Assembly: GCF_001579845.1 (NCBI RefSeq)
Contig: NZ_CP007440.1
Span: 4,858,029 to 4,922,028 of the forward strand
DNA length: 64,000 nt
Direction of reading: 5' to 3'
DNA from: Rhodoplanes sp. Z2-YC6860
Lineage (GTDB): Bacteria; Pseudomonadota; Alphaproteobacteria; Rhizobiales; Xanthobacteraceae
Of this stretch, positions 1 to 8,989 are shown one piece after another. Under the pieces are notes generated by a model, which ran no database searches, was not told the DNA's origin, and saw only the letters and a list, made by a program, of their open reading frames with translations. The position numbers and the translations under genes were made by a program. How positions within the stretch are numbered: the stretch's first letter is position 1; each line of letters begins with the position of its first letter.

Positions 1-837
1 CTTACAGATGCCCAACAAAAATTCTTCTCGCAAAAGGGTATTTTGCTGCCGAGGCCGGCAAAACTGAAAGACGTATTGCATCCCTACAAGCTGAAGAGCT
101 CGATTGAACTATTCTTGAATGATCGCGTCACTGAAAACTTCGTCTGGCTCGATGCAGATATATTTGCGCTGCGTGACGGAAGGAACGATCTGACGGAACT
201 GTGGTCGGCTTTGAGGTCCACGGACCGCCGATTCGGTGTCGCGCCGGATCAGGGGCCTAGTTTTTCACTCGACGATTTCACTTCGAAATTCAGAACTCCG
301 AAACTGAAAGGCGCTTTGGCACGCAACCCGGATTGTGGACAACGTCGGTATTTGAATGCTGGCGTGATGATGTTTGCGGACCGCGACGTGCTGCGCGAAT
401 GGCGACAAGGATCGGAAGAACTGGAAGGCGATGTTTGCTGGGAACAGAATGCCCTAAACCTGATGGCCTACGAGGAACGCGGCGCTCTGATACTCGACGC
501 TCATGTTTGGAACGTGCACGCGAGCTTGTTGTCCAAAGTCGAGCGCTCAGGCCCAATCATTCTCTGCGATAACGAACGGCCTGTCTTTGTGCATGGAGCT
601 TCGATCATGTACTCCGATATCACTGACGAAATCGCTTTGCTTTCCAAAGATGACTATCGTTGTGAGACATTCTTTCGGCGTTTCAAGAACCCGGTTCTCC
701 GCGAAGAGCAGAGAAAACTAGTCAACATGTTCTTGGATCACAATTTCGAGGATTTAAGACATCTGGGCCTGCTTAGAAAAGCTCTCGGGGGGATTAGCCA
801 GCCCACTCTCAAATCACCACCTAGCCCATCCGCGTAA
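1..837 (+). CDS. Glycosyltransferase-like protein, 5' truncated by window edge
   Basis: The frame is open from base 1, so the gene begins upstream of the window; 278 residues are visible. A DXD-type motif (VWLDADIF) follows a hydrophobic stretch, and a later segment RYLNAGVMMF resembles the NAGVM motif of family-8-like nucleotide-sugar transferases. This suggests transfer of a sugar from a nucleotide donor with a metal held by the Asp residues. Substrate unknown. A TTG at 43 could be an internal start but has no clear ribosome site. The next gene is convergent. The family assignment rests on two short motifs, so other nucleotide-diphospho-sugar transferases are possible. Confidence 0.6.
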   Translation, partial: LTDAQQKFFSQKGILLPRPAKLKDVLHPYKLKSSIELFLNDRVTENFVWLDADIFALRDGRNDLTELWSALRSTDRRFGVAPDQGPSFSLDDFTSKFRTPKLKGALARNPDCGQRRYLNAGVMMFADRDVLREWRQGSEELEGDVCWEQNALNLMAYEERGALILDAHVWNVHASLLSKVERSGPIILCDNERPVFVHGASIMYSDITDEIALLSKDDYRCETFFRRFKNPVLREEQRKLVNMFLDHNFEDLRHLGLLRKALGGISQPTLKSPPSPSA

Positions 838-1030
838 ACAAGCTGCCGCATCCCGTGTTGCGTCGGCCCTCTCGGCGACAGTTTCCAGGTTGAAAGCCAA
901 AATATCTCTCACCTGATCCGGTTGTCAGCGAGCATCTCGCGCGTCGAACCGTCAGTGCGCGGGCGAGCCTGAATTGGCGGGCTGTTCTTCGACTACGGCT
1001 TGATGTGACAAAGACTGCGGCCTGGCTAGA

Positions 1031-1449
1031 TCAGTGGTTGGAAGCCGCCGCAGTCTGATAGGCCGAGCTTTCGGCAGTCGGCGCCGGCGCGCGCTGAAAT
1101 TGGATGTTGCACTTCTTCTGGATGCTCGCCTGCTCGATCGCAGTCATCTGGCCCTTCATCTGAGCTAGCTGAGCTGCCACTTGACCGTCGCCGCCGACGA
1201 GGAAAGCCGCGGGCCAGAAAACAACGATGGCAACGCCGGTGGCGATTTGATCGTTCGTTTCTGATCCTGCGCGCCTGAGAGCTCCGCGGCCTTAGTCGAG
1301 ACGGCCTGCGCCTCCATGCCGAGCTGCTGACAGCTGTATGACTGATACGTCATCGGCGAGACGTACGCGGCCGTGATCTCGGACGACTTCGACGCGCAAC
1401 TGGCAAGCAAGCACGCGCCTGCAAGCGCGATCCAGACTCGAACGCTCAT
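1031..1449 (-). pseudogene. Small lipoprotein gene with a 1-nt frameshift
   Basis: The N-terminus is a lipoprotein signal with lipobox LLASC, then a region typical of a small exported protein (AAYVSPMTYQSYSCQQLG). The frame as read runs off after GAQDQK. Shifting one base at about 1257-1262 restores a coherent C-terminus: TNDQIATGVAIVVFWPAAFL, VGGDGQVAAQLAQMKGQM, then QASIQKKCNIQFQ, ending at a TGA at 1031-1033. This hydrophobic segment plus late Cys matches a small lipoprotein commonly seen in rhizobia, as I recall it. One base appears to be missing beside an AAA run, either a true mutation or a sequencing error. Function unknown; probably outer-membrane or periplasmic. Confidence 0.75.
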
Positions 1450-1669
1450 TGATAGCCTCCCCAGGTACCACCATCATCGGATAACCAAGGGTTGCAGACA
1501 AGCTTCTGGCGAACGGATAGTTAATCCACGCATCGGACGCGGAACAGAAAGTCCGTGGTAGCCGCCCGCGGCAGACATTTCGCATGATCGCGGAGCAGCG
1601 GCCTCGTTAGCAGCGCATAAAAGTGCGCCGTGCCCGACATCAAATTATTTCAATGAATCAGATAATTAC

Positions 1670-1745
1670 TGGCAGGAGTGGTAGGACTCGAACCTACAAC
1701 CCCCGGTTTTGGAGACCGGTGCTCTAGCCATTGAGCTACACTCCT
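1670..1745 (-). tRNA. tRNA-Trp (CCA)
   Basis: Full cloverleaf on the minus strand. Acceptor AGGAGTG pairs with CACTCCT, the anticodon stem CCGGT/ACCGG encloses loop CTCCAAA with anticodon CCA, and the T-arm contains GTTCGAG. The 3' CCA is encoded. 76 nt. Confidence 0.97.
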
Positions 1746-1811
1746 GCGGGTCAGGCGGGCGGACCATAATGGGCCGACAGCCGTCTGTCATCCCCCGATG
1801 AAAAATCGTCC

Positions 1812-2132
1812 TCAGGCTGGCTCGACGACCACCGCCGAGCCATAAGCCAGCACCTCGGTGATGCCGTCGGTGATCTCATTGGCATCATACCGCATGGCGA
1901 CGATGGCGTTGGCGCCGGCGGAGGCTGCGTGCTCGACCATCAGGTTGAAGGCTTCCTCGCGGGCCTTCTCGGCAAGGCTCGTGTAGATCGAAATGTTGCC
2001 GCCGAACAGCGACTGGATGCCGGCGCCGATGTTGCCGATCACGCTGCGCGAACGCACCGTGATGCCGCGCACCACGCCGAGATGCCGAGTGATGCGGTAG
2101 CCTGCGACGTCATTGGTGGTGGTGACGATCAT
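1812..2132 (-). CDS. YbjQ/UPF0145 family protein
   Basis: 106 residues, the usual length for this family of small pentamer-forming proteins with a heavy-metal-binding-like fold; cellular role is not established. Matching features are the N-terminal [12 protein letters not shown], the central GIVRG-like segment [11 protein letters not shown], and the late [12 protein letters not shown] motif followed by a short strand-rich tail. I placed the start at 2132 rather than 2159 because AAAGAGGGGG lies just upstream at ribosome-site distance and the family begins here. It stands alone between tRNA-Trp and a convergently unrelated dioxygenase gene on the same strand. Confidence 0.85.
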   Translation of the reverse strand: MIVTTTNDVAGYRITRHLGVVRGITVRSRSVIGNIGAGIQSLFGGNISIYTSLAEKAREEAFNLMVEHAASAGANAIVAMRYDANEITDGITEVLAYGSAVVVEPA

Positions 2133-2173
2133 GGGTGCCCCCTCTTTGCCTGTCATCACCCGCCGCAGCCGTC

Positions 2174-2205
2174 CGAAGGGAAACGTCCCTTCGCCCCGCT
2201 TTGTG
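2174..2205 (-). terminator. Possible hairpins after the gentisate dioxygenase-like gene
   Basis: Perfect 8-bp inverted repeat CGAAGGGA-aacg-TCCCTTCG (2174-2193) next to a second small hairpin CCCCGCTTTGTGGGG. They lie between the dioxygenase-like stop (2229) and ybjQ. There is no long T-run, so termination is only suggested. Confidence 0.35.
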
Positions 2206-2228
2206 GGGATGACAGCGTTTCGTCGCCG

Positions 2229-3275
2229 TTAAAGCTGCAGCGGTTCATTGGCGCGCTGCTCGCGCCACAGATCGAGCTTTTCCAGCGCCGCGCGGTCCGA
2301 GTAGCTGAGCAGCACAAGATCGTCGCTCGCTTCGACCTGCCACCAGGTCCAGTTCGGCACCACGAAGATGTCGTTCTTGCCGAGCGTATAGGTCTGCTCG
2401 CCAACCGTGGCCTTGCCGGTCCCTTCGGCAGCCATCACCACCGTGGCCTCGGTCGAGCGGTACGGCGCGGTTTTGAAGCCCTTGGGCAAAAGTTGCGCGA
2501 AGGTCGCGATCGTCGGCATCACCCAGTCGCCCGTTGCAGGGTTCGCGAACTTGAGTTTCAACCCGTGGCAGGCGTCCCAGTCGTTGGCCTTGCGCAAATT
2601 CTCGAGGGCCGCACGGGTGCGCTCGTACGGATAGGCGAACACCGGCGAGGAGCGCTGCGTGATCGGCGCGAGCGGCAGCATGCCGGAGCCATAACGCGAG
2701 AACGAGTCATGCGGCGGCCGCGACTGCGGGAAATGGCCGTCGCCTTCATAGTCGTCCGAGAAGGTCGCGCCGAGATGATTGACCAGAGGCACGTCGAGGC
2801 CGTCGAGCCAGATCATGATGCCGTCGGACTCTTTGCCGTGGTCGTGCCACGTCCAGGCCGGCGTCACGATGAAATCGCCCTGGTGCATGTAGATGCGCTC
2901 GCCGTTCACCGCCGTGTAGGCGCCCTCGCCTTCGATGACGAAGCGGAGCGCCGCCTGCGAGTGGCGGTGCGCGGGCGCGATCTCGCCGCCCTTGATTGCC
3001 TGGATGGCGCAGGTGAGCGTGTGGGTGGCGCCGTGTTTGAGTTCCGGATTGTTCAGCACCAGCACGCGGCGATGCGCCTCGGCCGCGGTGATGATGTCGG
3101 CCGCTTCGAGGATGTAGGGCCGGATGTCGCGCTGATAGTTCCAGAACACCGACGGAATCTTCGGCGTCGGTTCCCGCATCACGATCCGGTTGGCGATGGT
3201 CCAGAGCGGCGTGATGTGCTTGGCCTGCATCTTGGCCGTGAAGGCTTGCTGAACCTCGTTCTGCGCGGCTTCCAT
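2229..3275 (-). CDS. Gentisate 1,2-dioxygenase-like bicupin
   Basis: 348 residues with two cupin domains. The first carries the metal ligands in HRHSQ (His103, His105) and WTWHDHG (His144/146), fitting a Fe(II) ring-cleavage enzyme that opens gentisate to maleylpyruvate. The second cupin has lost the equivalent histidines (PNWTWWQ), as is common in this family. The frame extends to 3512, but the start at 3275 has a good GGGAGGA ribosome site and the expected family N-terminus. No maleylpyruvate isomerase or hydrolase lies beside it, so the pathway must be completed elsewhere, or the enzyme acts on a related 2-hydroxy-aromatic such as salicylate. Confidence 0.85.
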   Translation of the reverse strand: MEAAQNEVQQAFTAKMQAKHITPLWTIANRIVMREPTPKIPSVFWNYQRDIRPYILEAADIITAAEAHRRVLVLNNPELKHGATHTLTCAIQAIKGGEIAPAHRHSQAALRFVIEGEGAYTAVNGERIYMHQGDFIVTPAWTWHDHGKESDGIMIWLDGLDVPLVNHLGATFSDDYEGDGHFPQSRPPHDSFSRYGSGMLPLAPITQRSSPVFAYPYERTRAALENLRKANDWDACHGLKLKFANPATGDWVMPTIATFAQLLPKGFKTAPYRSTEATVVMAAEGTGKATVGEQTYTLGKNDIFVVPNWTWWQVEASDDLVLLSYSDRAALEKLDLWREQRANEPLQL

Positions 3276-3576
3276 CGAAATCCTCCCGGAATGCGGTCGG
3301 CCGCAACACATGCAGGCCCACGCTTCGTGGCACCCATCATAGCCGAGGATGACGGCAGAATCGAACGGGCTCGACAGGGGCGGCCATGCCTCGACGGATG
3401 GCAGGATTGCATGGCGACCCTGGTGCAGTTCGACGAGCCCCCTCGACCATCGCACAAATGCCGCGCCCGAGGTCAGCCAATCGGCGATGCGACATCGAAC
3501 AGACTCGGACACCTGTGCAAAAACCGAACGCTCCGCTGGAGGAGCCTGCGGAGCGTTCGGTCCCTGACAGCGCCGT
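3276..3576. other. Intergenic, no gene seen
   Basis: Holds the ribosome site of the dioxygenase-like gene at its left end and the ohr terminator at its right end. Open frames here are antisense artefacts with no recognisable protein. Confidence 0.6.
3517..3561 (-). terminator. Intrinsic terminator of ohr
   Basis: Read on the minus strand: a perfect 14-bp stem ACCGAACGCTCCGC/GCGGAGCGTTCGGT with an 11-nt loop, followed by TTTTGC. It lies 16 bp after the ohr stop codon. Confidence 0.85.
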
Positions 3577-3996
3577 TCAGACGATGTTGAGCGTCACGTC
3601 AATATTACCGCGCGTCGCCTTGGAATAGGGGCAAGTCTGATGCGCGGCCTCGGCCAGCGCCTGCGCCACTGAGCGCTCCAACCCCGGCAGGCTGATGTTA
3701 AGTCGGGCGCTCAGCGAATAGCCGCCGTCGCCGGCATGAAGATCGACCTCCGCGTCGATCGCGGTGTCGGCCGGCAATGCGACCTTCATCTGCTTGGCCA
3801 CCACGCCGAGCGCACCTTCGAAGCAGGCCGACCAGCCGGCCGCGAACAACTGCTCCGGGTTGGTGCCGTTGCCGGGCGCACCCGGGAGCGAAAGCCTGAC
3901 GTCGAGGCGGCCGTCCGAACTGCGGGACGCACCTTCGCGGCCGCCGACAGTGTGGGTCTTCGCGGTGTAGATTACTTTTCCAGCTTGCGTGCTCAT
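3577..3996 (-). CDS. ohr: Organic hydroperoxide resistance protein (OsmC/Ohr family)
   Basis: 139 residues, the standard Ohr length. Ohr is a cytoplasmic thiol peroxidase that reduces organic hydroperoxides with two cysteines; both are visible, one in AAGWSACFEGAL and one in HQTCPYSKATRGN. The N-terminal VIYTAKTHTVGGREG is also typical. The start at 3996 has GGAGAA at good spacing; the longer frame to 4119 has no support. It is divergent from the MarR-type sensor ohrR, with one small gene between, and ends in a strong terminator. Expression is expected to be derepressed when OhrR is oxidised. Confidence 0.95.
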   Translation of the reverse strand: MSTQAGKVIYTAKTHTVGGREGASRSSDGRLDVRLSLPGAPGNGTNPEQLFAAGWSACFEGALGVVAKQMKVALPADTAIDAEVDLHAGDGGYSLSARLNISLPGLERSVAQALAEAAHQTCPYSKATRGNIDVTLNIV

Positions 3997-4036
3997 GGTG
4001 GTTCTCCGTTGTTGAGGGTTGGACAGGCGTGAAGGG

Positions 4037-4228
4037 TCAGCCCCGCACGGCGCGCGGGTCGCCGATGCGGTACGAAACGGCTGGGGCGCGCACGAGCGGC
4101 TGCGACGCGAATGCAGCAATTGGCGCCTGCTCCTGCCCGGTCGAGGCCGCGCGGGCCTCGGCGCTGCACACCAGCGCCACCATCAACGACAGGAAGGACC
4201 GCCCGGCGTAGAGCAGAACGACATTCAT
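4037..4228 (-). CDS. Small exported protein of unknown function
   Basis: 63 residues. The N-terminus (GRSFLSLMVALVCSAEARA) reads as a cleavable signal peptide, leaving about 35 residues without Cys or recognised domain. The start at 4228 is supported by GAGGAGG just upstream. It lies 40 bp upstream of ohr on the same strand and shares the ohr/ohrR intergenic promoter region, so it is probably co-transcribed with ohr. Not recognised as any family; it could be a spurious frame, but the ribosome site and signal sequence argue for a real gene. Confidence 0.55.
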   Translation of the reverse strand: MNVVLLYAGRSFLSLMVALVCSAEARAASTGQEQAPIAAFASQPLVRAPAVSYRIGDPRAVRG

Positions 4229-4291
4229 CTGAGCCTCCTCACAATTCCGAGGACCTGGGGGTTTTCGGGCCACTTCGAGCTCAATCGCTCA

Positions 4292-4356
4292 CGATTAGTT
4301 ATCACGATAAATAATCGACCGACATCCCAGATCAACCGCTTGCGATTAAATCGTGC
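4292..4356. promoter_or_regulatory. Probable OhrR operators
   Basis: The AT-rich divergent promoter region has near-palindromic boxes: CGATT-A-AATCG inside GCGATTAAATCGTGC (4342-4356), and related half-sites CGATTAGTTATCACGAT and CGATAAATAATCG (4292-4317). They sit between the divergent start codons, where a MarR-type repressor would control both directions. Confidence 0.6.
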
Positions 4357-4405
4357 ATCAACTATTTGTGTGGCAACGACAGCCGCCGATCAGGAGGCCA
4401 AGGCC

Positions 4406-4879
4406 ATGGCAACGCAGAAGATTCAGGCCGCCCCGGACGACATCCCGAACCTCGACGATTTCCTGTGCTTTGCGGTCTACTCGGCCAATCTCGCCTTCAA
4501 CCGGGTCTACAAGCCCGTGCTCGACAAGTTGGACCTGACCTATCCGCAATACCTCGTGCTGGTCGTGCTCTATGAGGAGGACAATCAGACGGTCGGCGGC
4601 CTCGGCGAGAAGCTGTTCCTCGATTCCAGCACGCTCACACCCCTGCTCAAACGGATGGAGGCGACGGGCCACATCATCCGGCAGCGCAATCCGGAAGACG
4701 AGCGCCAGGTGCGCATCCGCCTGACCCCGCGCGGCAAGGCGGCACGCGAAAAGGTCGCCTGCACCCGCGGCGGCATGCACAAGGCCACGGGCATGCCGAC
4801 GTCGCGCTTCCGCCAGCTTCGCGATGAACTCGTGACGCTGCGCGACAACCTCAACAAGGCTGCATCGGGAAAGGCCTAG
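4406..4879 (+). CDS. ohrR: OhrR, MarR-family organic peroxide sensor and repressor
   Basis: 157 residues. The reactive cysteine is Cys21 in DDFLCFAVYSANLAFNR, the position where peroxide-sensing OhrR proteins carry it, next to the conserved Tyr. The winged-helix segment LFLDSSTLTPLLKRME and the wing RQRNPEDERQVRI follow. A second Cys occurs late (KVACTRGG), possibly enabling two-Cys sensing. The start at 4406 has CAGGAGG upstream; the longer open frame from 4019 runs through the operators. It is divergent from ohr and ends next to the convergent ycaQ gene. Oxidation of Cys21 should release the operators. Confidence 0.93.
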   Translation: MATQKIQAAPDDIPNLDDFLCFAVYSANLAFNRVYKPVLDKLDLTYPQYLVLVVLYEEDNQTVGGLGEKLFLDSSTLTPLLKRMEATGHIIRQRNPEDERQVRIRLTPRGKAAREKVACTRGGMHKATGMPTSRFRQLRDELVTLRDNLNKAASGKA

Positions 4880-4882
4880 GCG

Positions 4883-6034
4883 TCATTGCGCGAGCTGGAA
4901 CCGCTCGAAGCGGTGCAGCGCTTCTTCGATTTTCGGCTTCACCGCGCGGCGCGGACTTTTGCCGATCCAGTTCCATTTCTGCATCAGGATCTTCCCGTTC
5001 TGGCGGTCGGTCTTCAGATCAATCGCTGCGACAATCGCGTCGCCGACCAGCACCGGCAGGGCGAAATAGCCGAACACCCGCTTCCCTTTCGGCAGGTAAG
5101 CTTCGAAACGGTGCTCGTAGTCGAAGAACAGATGCGTGCGCTTGCGCTGGATGATCAGGGGATCGAACGGCGACAGGATGTGGACAAGCTCGGTGTTCAG
5201 CGCCCGTGCTTCGATCGCCGCAGGTGCCGCCCAATGCTCCTGTTTGCCCGCACCTTCCAGCGCGATCGGGATGAGCTCGCCGCGGCGGACCTGCCGTTCG
5301 ATCAATCGCCGCGTCGCGGCCTTGCCCGGCGCGTCCATGTAGCAGACCGAGTCGAGGCTCACGACGCCTTGCGCGCGCAACGCGCGGTCGAGCCGATAGC
5401 TCGTCACCTCCGCGGCTGTTGCAGGCTTCGGCAGATTGGCCCAGCCGAAATGCCTCTCCATCAACTCGTAGGTCTTGAGCATCCCCTCGCGCTCACTAAT
5501 GGTGAGAACGCCGGTGTAGAAGCCGAGTTGCAGCGCGCGCTTCGACGGCTTGCGGCTCGCCCATGGGTGCGACTTGTCGACCAGCACATCGTCGTCGATG
5601 TCGCGGATGGTCAGCGCGCCGCTGTTTCGGAGGAGCCTCATCACCTTGCGCATGTCGGCGCTTTTGACCGCGGTGAGCCACTTGTGACCCTCGCGCCGGT
5701 GGCGTCGCATCGCCGGCAGGAAGAACCGGAAATCGCGAACCGGCACGTAGGACAAAGCGTGCGTCCAGTATTCGAACACGCTCTTGTCGATGCTCTGGGC
5801 CTGATGCAGATCCCCGCGCCTGTAGGCCGGGATACGCGACCATAGAATGTGATGATGCGAGCGCTCGATGACGTTGATCGTATCGATCTGCACATAGCCG
5901 AGATGCTCGATCGCGGCGCGGGTCGCATCGGGTCCGGCGCCAAAGGGCGCAGACTCGGTCAACCGCTGGGCGCCAAGCCAGATGCGCCTGGCCTGGGCCT
6001 TGGTCAGCGGATGTGGGTTCCGTGTGCGGGACAT
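4883..6034 (-). CDS. YcaQ/AlkX-type winged-helix DNA glycosylase
   Basis: 383 residues, the length of the HTH_42 (DUF1006) family, whose characterised members excise alkylated or cross-linked bases. The catalytic-type motif is visible as YVQIDTINV (Q-hydrophobic-D, the form I recall for the YcaQ branch), followed by ERSHHHILWSR. Other family landmarks are YFEYWTH-like VFEYWTHALSY, ILSPFDPLI and FGYFALPVL. The start at 6034 (MSRTRNPHPLTKAQARR) fits the family N-terminus, although the ribosome site is weak. The same frame is open far upstream only because the preceding oxidoreductase gene carries a frameshift. It may be translated with that gene. Confidence 0.87.
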   Translation of the reverse strand: MSRTRNPHPLTKAQARRIWLGAQRLTESAPFGAGPDATRAAIEHLGYVQIDTINVIERSHHHILWSRIPAYRRGDLHQAQSIDKSVFEYWTHALSYVPVRDFRFFLPAMRRHRREGHKWLTAVKSADMRKVMRLLRNSGALTIRDIDDDVLVDKSHPWASRKPSKRALQLGFYTGVLTISEREGMLKTYELMERHFGWANLPKPATAAEVTSYRLDRALRAQGVVSLDSVCYMDAPGKAATRRLIERQVRRGELIPIALEGAGKQEHWAAPAAIEARALNTELVHILSPFDPLIIQRKRTHLFFDYEHRFEAYLPKGKRVFGYFALPVLVGDAIVAAIDLKTDRQNGKILMQKWNWIGKSPRRAVKPKIEEALHRFERFQLAQ

Positions 6035-6105
6035 CGAGCCGCAATGTAATGCAAGAATGCTCGGTGTGCAGCGACGCGACAGTCGCTGCACACCGAAACG
6101 ATGCC

Positions 6106-8317
6106 TCAGGCGCTCTTCAGTTCGCGAATGTCGATCGGCATCTTTGCGCAAGCGCTTGCCGGTCGCCGCAAAGATCGCGTTCGCGACCGCAGGCGCCAAC
6201 GCCGAGGTTCCCGGCTCGCCGATGCCGCCTGGGGCCTCCGGGCTTTTCACGGTATGCACTTCGATCTTCGGCGCCTCGTTGATCCGCAGGATCTGATAGT
6301 TGTCGAAATTGCTCTGCTCGACGCGTCCTTCCTTGAACGTGATCTCGCCATAGAGCGCCGCGGTCAGTCCGTAGATGATGCCGCTCTGAATTTGCGCCTC
6401 GATGGTGTTGGGATTGATCACCACCCCGGTGTCGACGGCACAGACGACACGTTGGACTTTGACATTGCCGTCGGCCGCGACAGCCACCTCGGCGACCTGC
6501 GCGAGATATGTGCCGAAGCCGAAGAGGAGCGCAACGCCGCGCCCCACGCCCTTCGGCAAGGGCGCGCCCCAGCCGGACTTCTCGGCGACAAGATCGAGCA
6601 CCGCCTTGGCGCGGGGATTGCCGTCGAGATGCATGCGACGAAACTCGACCGGGTCCTTGCCGGCCGCGGCCGCAAGCTCATCCATGAAGCCTTTGACCAT
6701 GAAAGCGTTATGGGTCACGCCGACACCGCGCCACCAGGTGGTGGTGAGCCCCTTCGGTGGCTCCTGCCGGACGTAGTCGACGTGCACATTCGCGAAGCCG
6801 TACGGCCCCGCCGCGCCTTCGACCGCGTCGGGGTCGAGACCGTCCTTGAAGATCTGCGGCACCCAGCGCGCCACGATCGATGAGCCGGTCACGCGGTGGT
6901 CAAACGCCACAGCTTTGCCTGAGGCATCGAGGCCGGCCCGCATCCGGTCGAAGTAATACGGGCGGAAGATGTCGTGCTGGATGTCTTCTTCGCGGGTCCA
7001 GACCACCTTCACCGGTCCATCGACCTGTTTGGCGATCTGCACCGCCTGGGTGATGCTCTCGATCTCGAGTCTGCGGCCGAAGCCGCCGCCGAGATACTGG
7101 TTGTGAACCGCGACCTTCTCCGGCGGCAGGCCGAGAACATCGGCCGCGGTCTTCTGCGCGCGGGTGATCACCTGGGTGCCGCACCAGACCTCGCACGAGT
7201 CCTTCTTCACATGCACCGTGGTGTTGATCGGCTCCATGGTGGCGTGCGCCAGGAACGGCAGCTGATAGACCGCATCGAGCGTTTTCGCGGCGCCGGCGAT
7301 GGCTGCGTTGACGTCGCCTTCGCTGTGCGCCACGACGCCGTTGTTGTGCGAGGCCTTTTCGAGATCGGCCACCATGGTGGCATTCGAGACGTGAGCGTTC
7401 TCGCCCTCGTCCCATTCGATCTTGAGCGCCGCAAGCCCCTTCTTGGCGGCGCCCATGTGATCGGCAACCACCGCGATCGCGTCATCGAGCTTGACGATCT
7501 GCCGCACGCCTTTGACCGACTTGGCCTGCGTGTCGTCGACCGATTTGAGCTTGCCGCCGATCACCGGCGACGCCGCGACCGTCGCGACTTTCATGCCCGG
7601 CAGCCGAACATCGATGCCGAACTGCGCCCGGCCGTTGGTCTTGTCGACGATATCGACACGCTTGGCCGGCGTGCCGATCAGCTTGAAGTCCTTCGGGTCC
7701 TTCAGCTTCACATCGGCCGGGACCGGCACGGTGGCAGCGGCTTCGATCAGCTCGCCGTAGCGGGCTTTGCGGCCGCTGCCGTCGTGGATCACCACGCCCT
7801 TCTCGGCGCGGCAGCTCGAAGCATCGACCTTCCAGGTCTGGGCCGCTGCCGCGATCAGCACCTCGCGGGTGGTGGCGCCGACAACCCGCAGCGGCTGGTA
7901 GAAGCCACGCACCGACGTGGAGCCACCGGTCACCTGGAAACCCAACGCCGGATTGATGTACAGCTTGTCGCTCGGCGGCGCGTGCTCGACCTTGATCTGG
8001 TCGAGCCCGACCTCGAGCTCTTCGGCGATCAGCATCGATATCGACGTATAGGTGCCCTGCCCCATCTCGACCTGCGGCATGATCAGCACGATGCCGCCGT
8101 TCTTCTCGATGCGGATGAAAGCGTTCGGCGCGAACGGCGCGGTGTCGGCCTGCGCCTCCGTGACGATGCTCGGAGCGTCGCCGTCCGGCTGGAAACGCTT
8201 GGCCAGCGAGGGAATGCCGAAAGCCACGAACAGGGCGCCACCGGCGCCCAGGCCCACCTTCAGCATGTCGCGGCGCGACGGTGATTGCGGCGCGGAAAGA
8301 TCGATCTGCCCGGTCAT
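6106..8317 (-). pseudogene. Molybdopterin-binding subunit of a xanthine dehydrogenase-family enzyme, frameshifted near the C-terminus
   Basis: About 736 residues if corrected. A Tat-type signal (SPSRRDMLKVGLGAGG) points to export, as in isoquinoline 1-oxidoreductase/aldehyde dehydrogenase large subunits. MoCo-binding landmarks are GQGTYTSI, GGGFGRRLE, WWRGVGVTHN and the catalytic Glu region GGIGEPGTS. After GKRLRK the frame is wrong: with one T removed from the TTT at 6143-6145 the protein ends KMPIDIRELKSA and stops at 6106-6108, a normal family ending. As sequenced, translation continues into ycaQ. The start at 8317 has AGGGAGG upstream. The iron-sulfur subunit is immediately upstream. The product probably still folds, so it may be a functional gene with a sequencing error. 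Confidence 0.85.
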
Positions 8318-8319
8318 GA

Positions 8320-8793
8320 TCAGCCTCCCTGCCGTCCGGAGGCCACAGCCGCTTGCTTGATGCCGTCGCGGATGCGCGTGTAGGTGCCGCAGCGACAGAT
8401 GTTGCCGGACATGGCGTTGTCGATGTCCCCGTCGGTCGGCTTCGGCGTGCTGGCGAGGAGCGCCGCGGCCGACATGATCTGGCCGGACTGGCAGTAGCCA
8501 CATTGAGGTACTTCGAGGTCGACCCAGGCCTTCTGGATCGCCTGGCCCGCCGGCGTGCGGCCCACCGCCTCGATGGTGGTGATCTCCGAGGTGCCGACGG
8601 TGTCGATGGTGGTGATGCACGAACGCACCGCCTGGCCGTCGACATGCACCGTGCACGCGCCGCACAGCGCCATGCCGCAGCCGAACTTGGTGCCGGTCAT
8701 ACCGAGCACGTCGCGCAGCACCCAGAGCAACGGCGTGTCGTCATCGACATCCACGGTGTGGCTTTGTCCGTTCACTTTGATGGTGGTTGCCAT
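8320..8793 (-). CDS. (2Fe-2S) subunit of a xanthine dehydrogenase-family oxidoreductase
   Basis: 157 residues. It carries both cluster motifs: a ferredoxin-type set in [16 protein letters not shown] with a later Cys in VRSC, and the helical C-terminal set CGYCQSGQ with CRCGTY. These pass electrons from the molybdenum centre of the partner subunit toward an external acceptor, and no FAD subunit is present, as in the two-subunit IorAB type. The start at 8793 is preferred to the ATG at 8799, because GGGAG abuts the latter. It ends 2 bp before its partner gene, so translational coupling is likely. The substrate (aldehyde or N-heterocycle) cannot be read from sequence. Confidence 0.9.
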   Translation of the reverse strand: MATTIKVNGQSHTVDVDDDTPLLWVLRDVLGMTGTKFGCGMALCGACTVHVDGQAVRSCITTIDTVGTSEITTIEAVGRTPAGQAIQKAWVDLEVPQCGYCQSGQIMSAAALLASTPKPTDGDIDNAMSGNICRCGTYTRIRDGIKQAAVASGRQGG

Positions 8794-8941
8794 TGTCATC
8801 TCCCGCTTACGTCAATGCGGATGCCGCATTGAGTGCATATGCACGTATTATCGCACCAACATGGTCTAGCCTCCACATTTTTGTTGTTAGACTAGATGTT
8901 GTTAGATCGAACCAATCCCGATCTTTTGATCAGGGGCACGC

Positions 8942-8980
8942 GGATTCCTGGGCCGGATTCCTGGGCCGGATTCCTGGGCC
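8942..8980. repeat. Three perfect 13-bp tandem repeats
   Basis: GGATTCCTGGGCC occurs three times head to tail with no mismatches, followed by GG. It lies just after the stop of the ADP-ribosylglycohydrolase gene and upstream of the oxidoreductase operon. Confidence 0.95.
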
Positions 8981-8989
8981 GGTGCCGGG

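Noticed and set aside
1929-3590. 553-codon plus-strand open frame
   Set aside because: It is antisense to YbjQ and the gentisate dioxygenase-like gene; Arg/His/Asp-rich nonsense composition typical of GC-rich shadows.
4883-8665. Natural fusion of molybdenum hydroxylase and DNA glycosylase
   Set aside because: A one-base correction restores a typical dehydrogenase C-terminus with stop before ycaQ; the joining peptide is nonsense.
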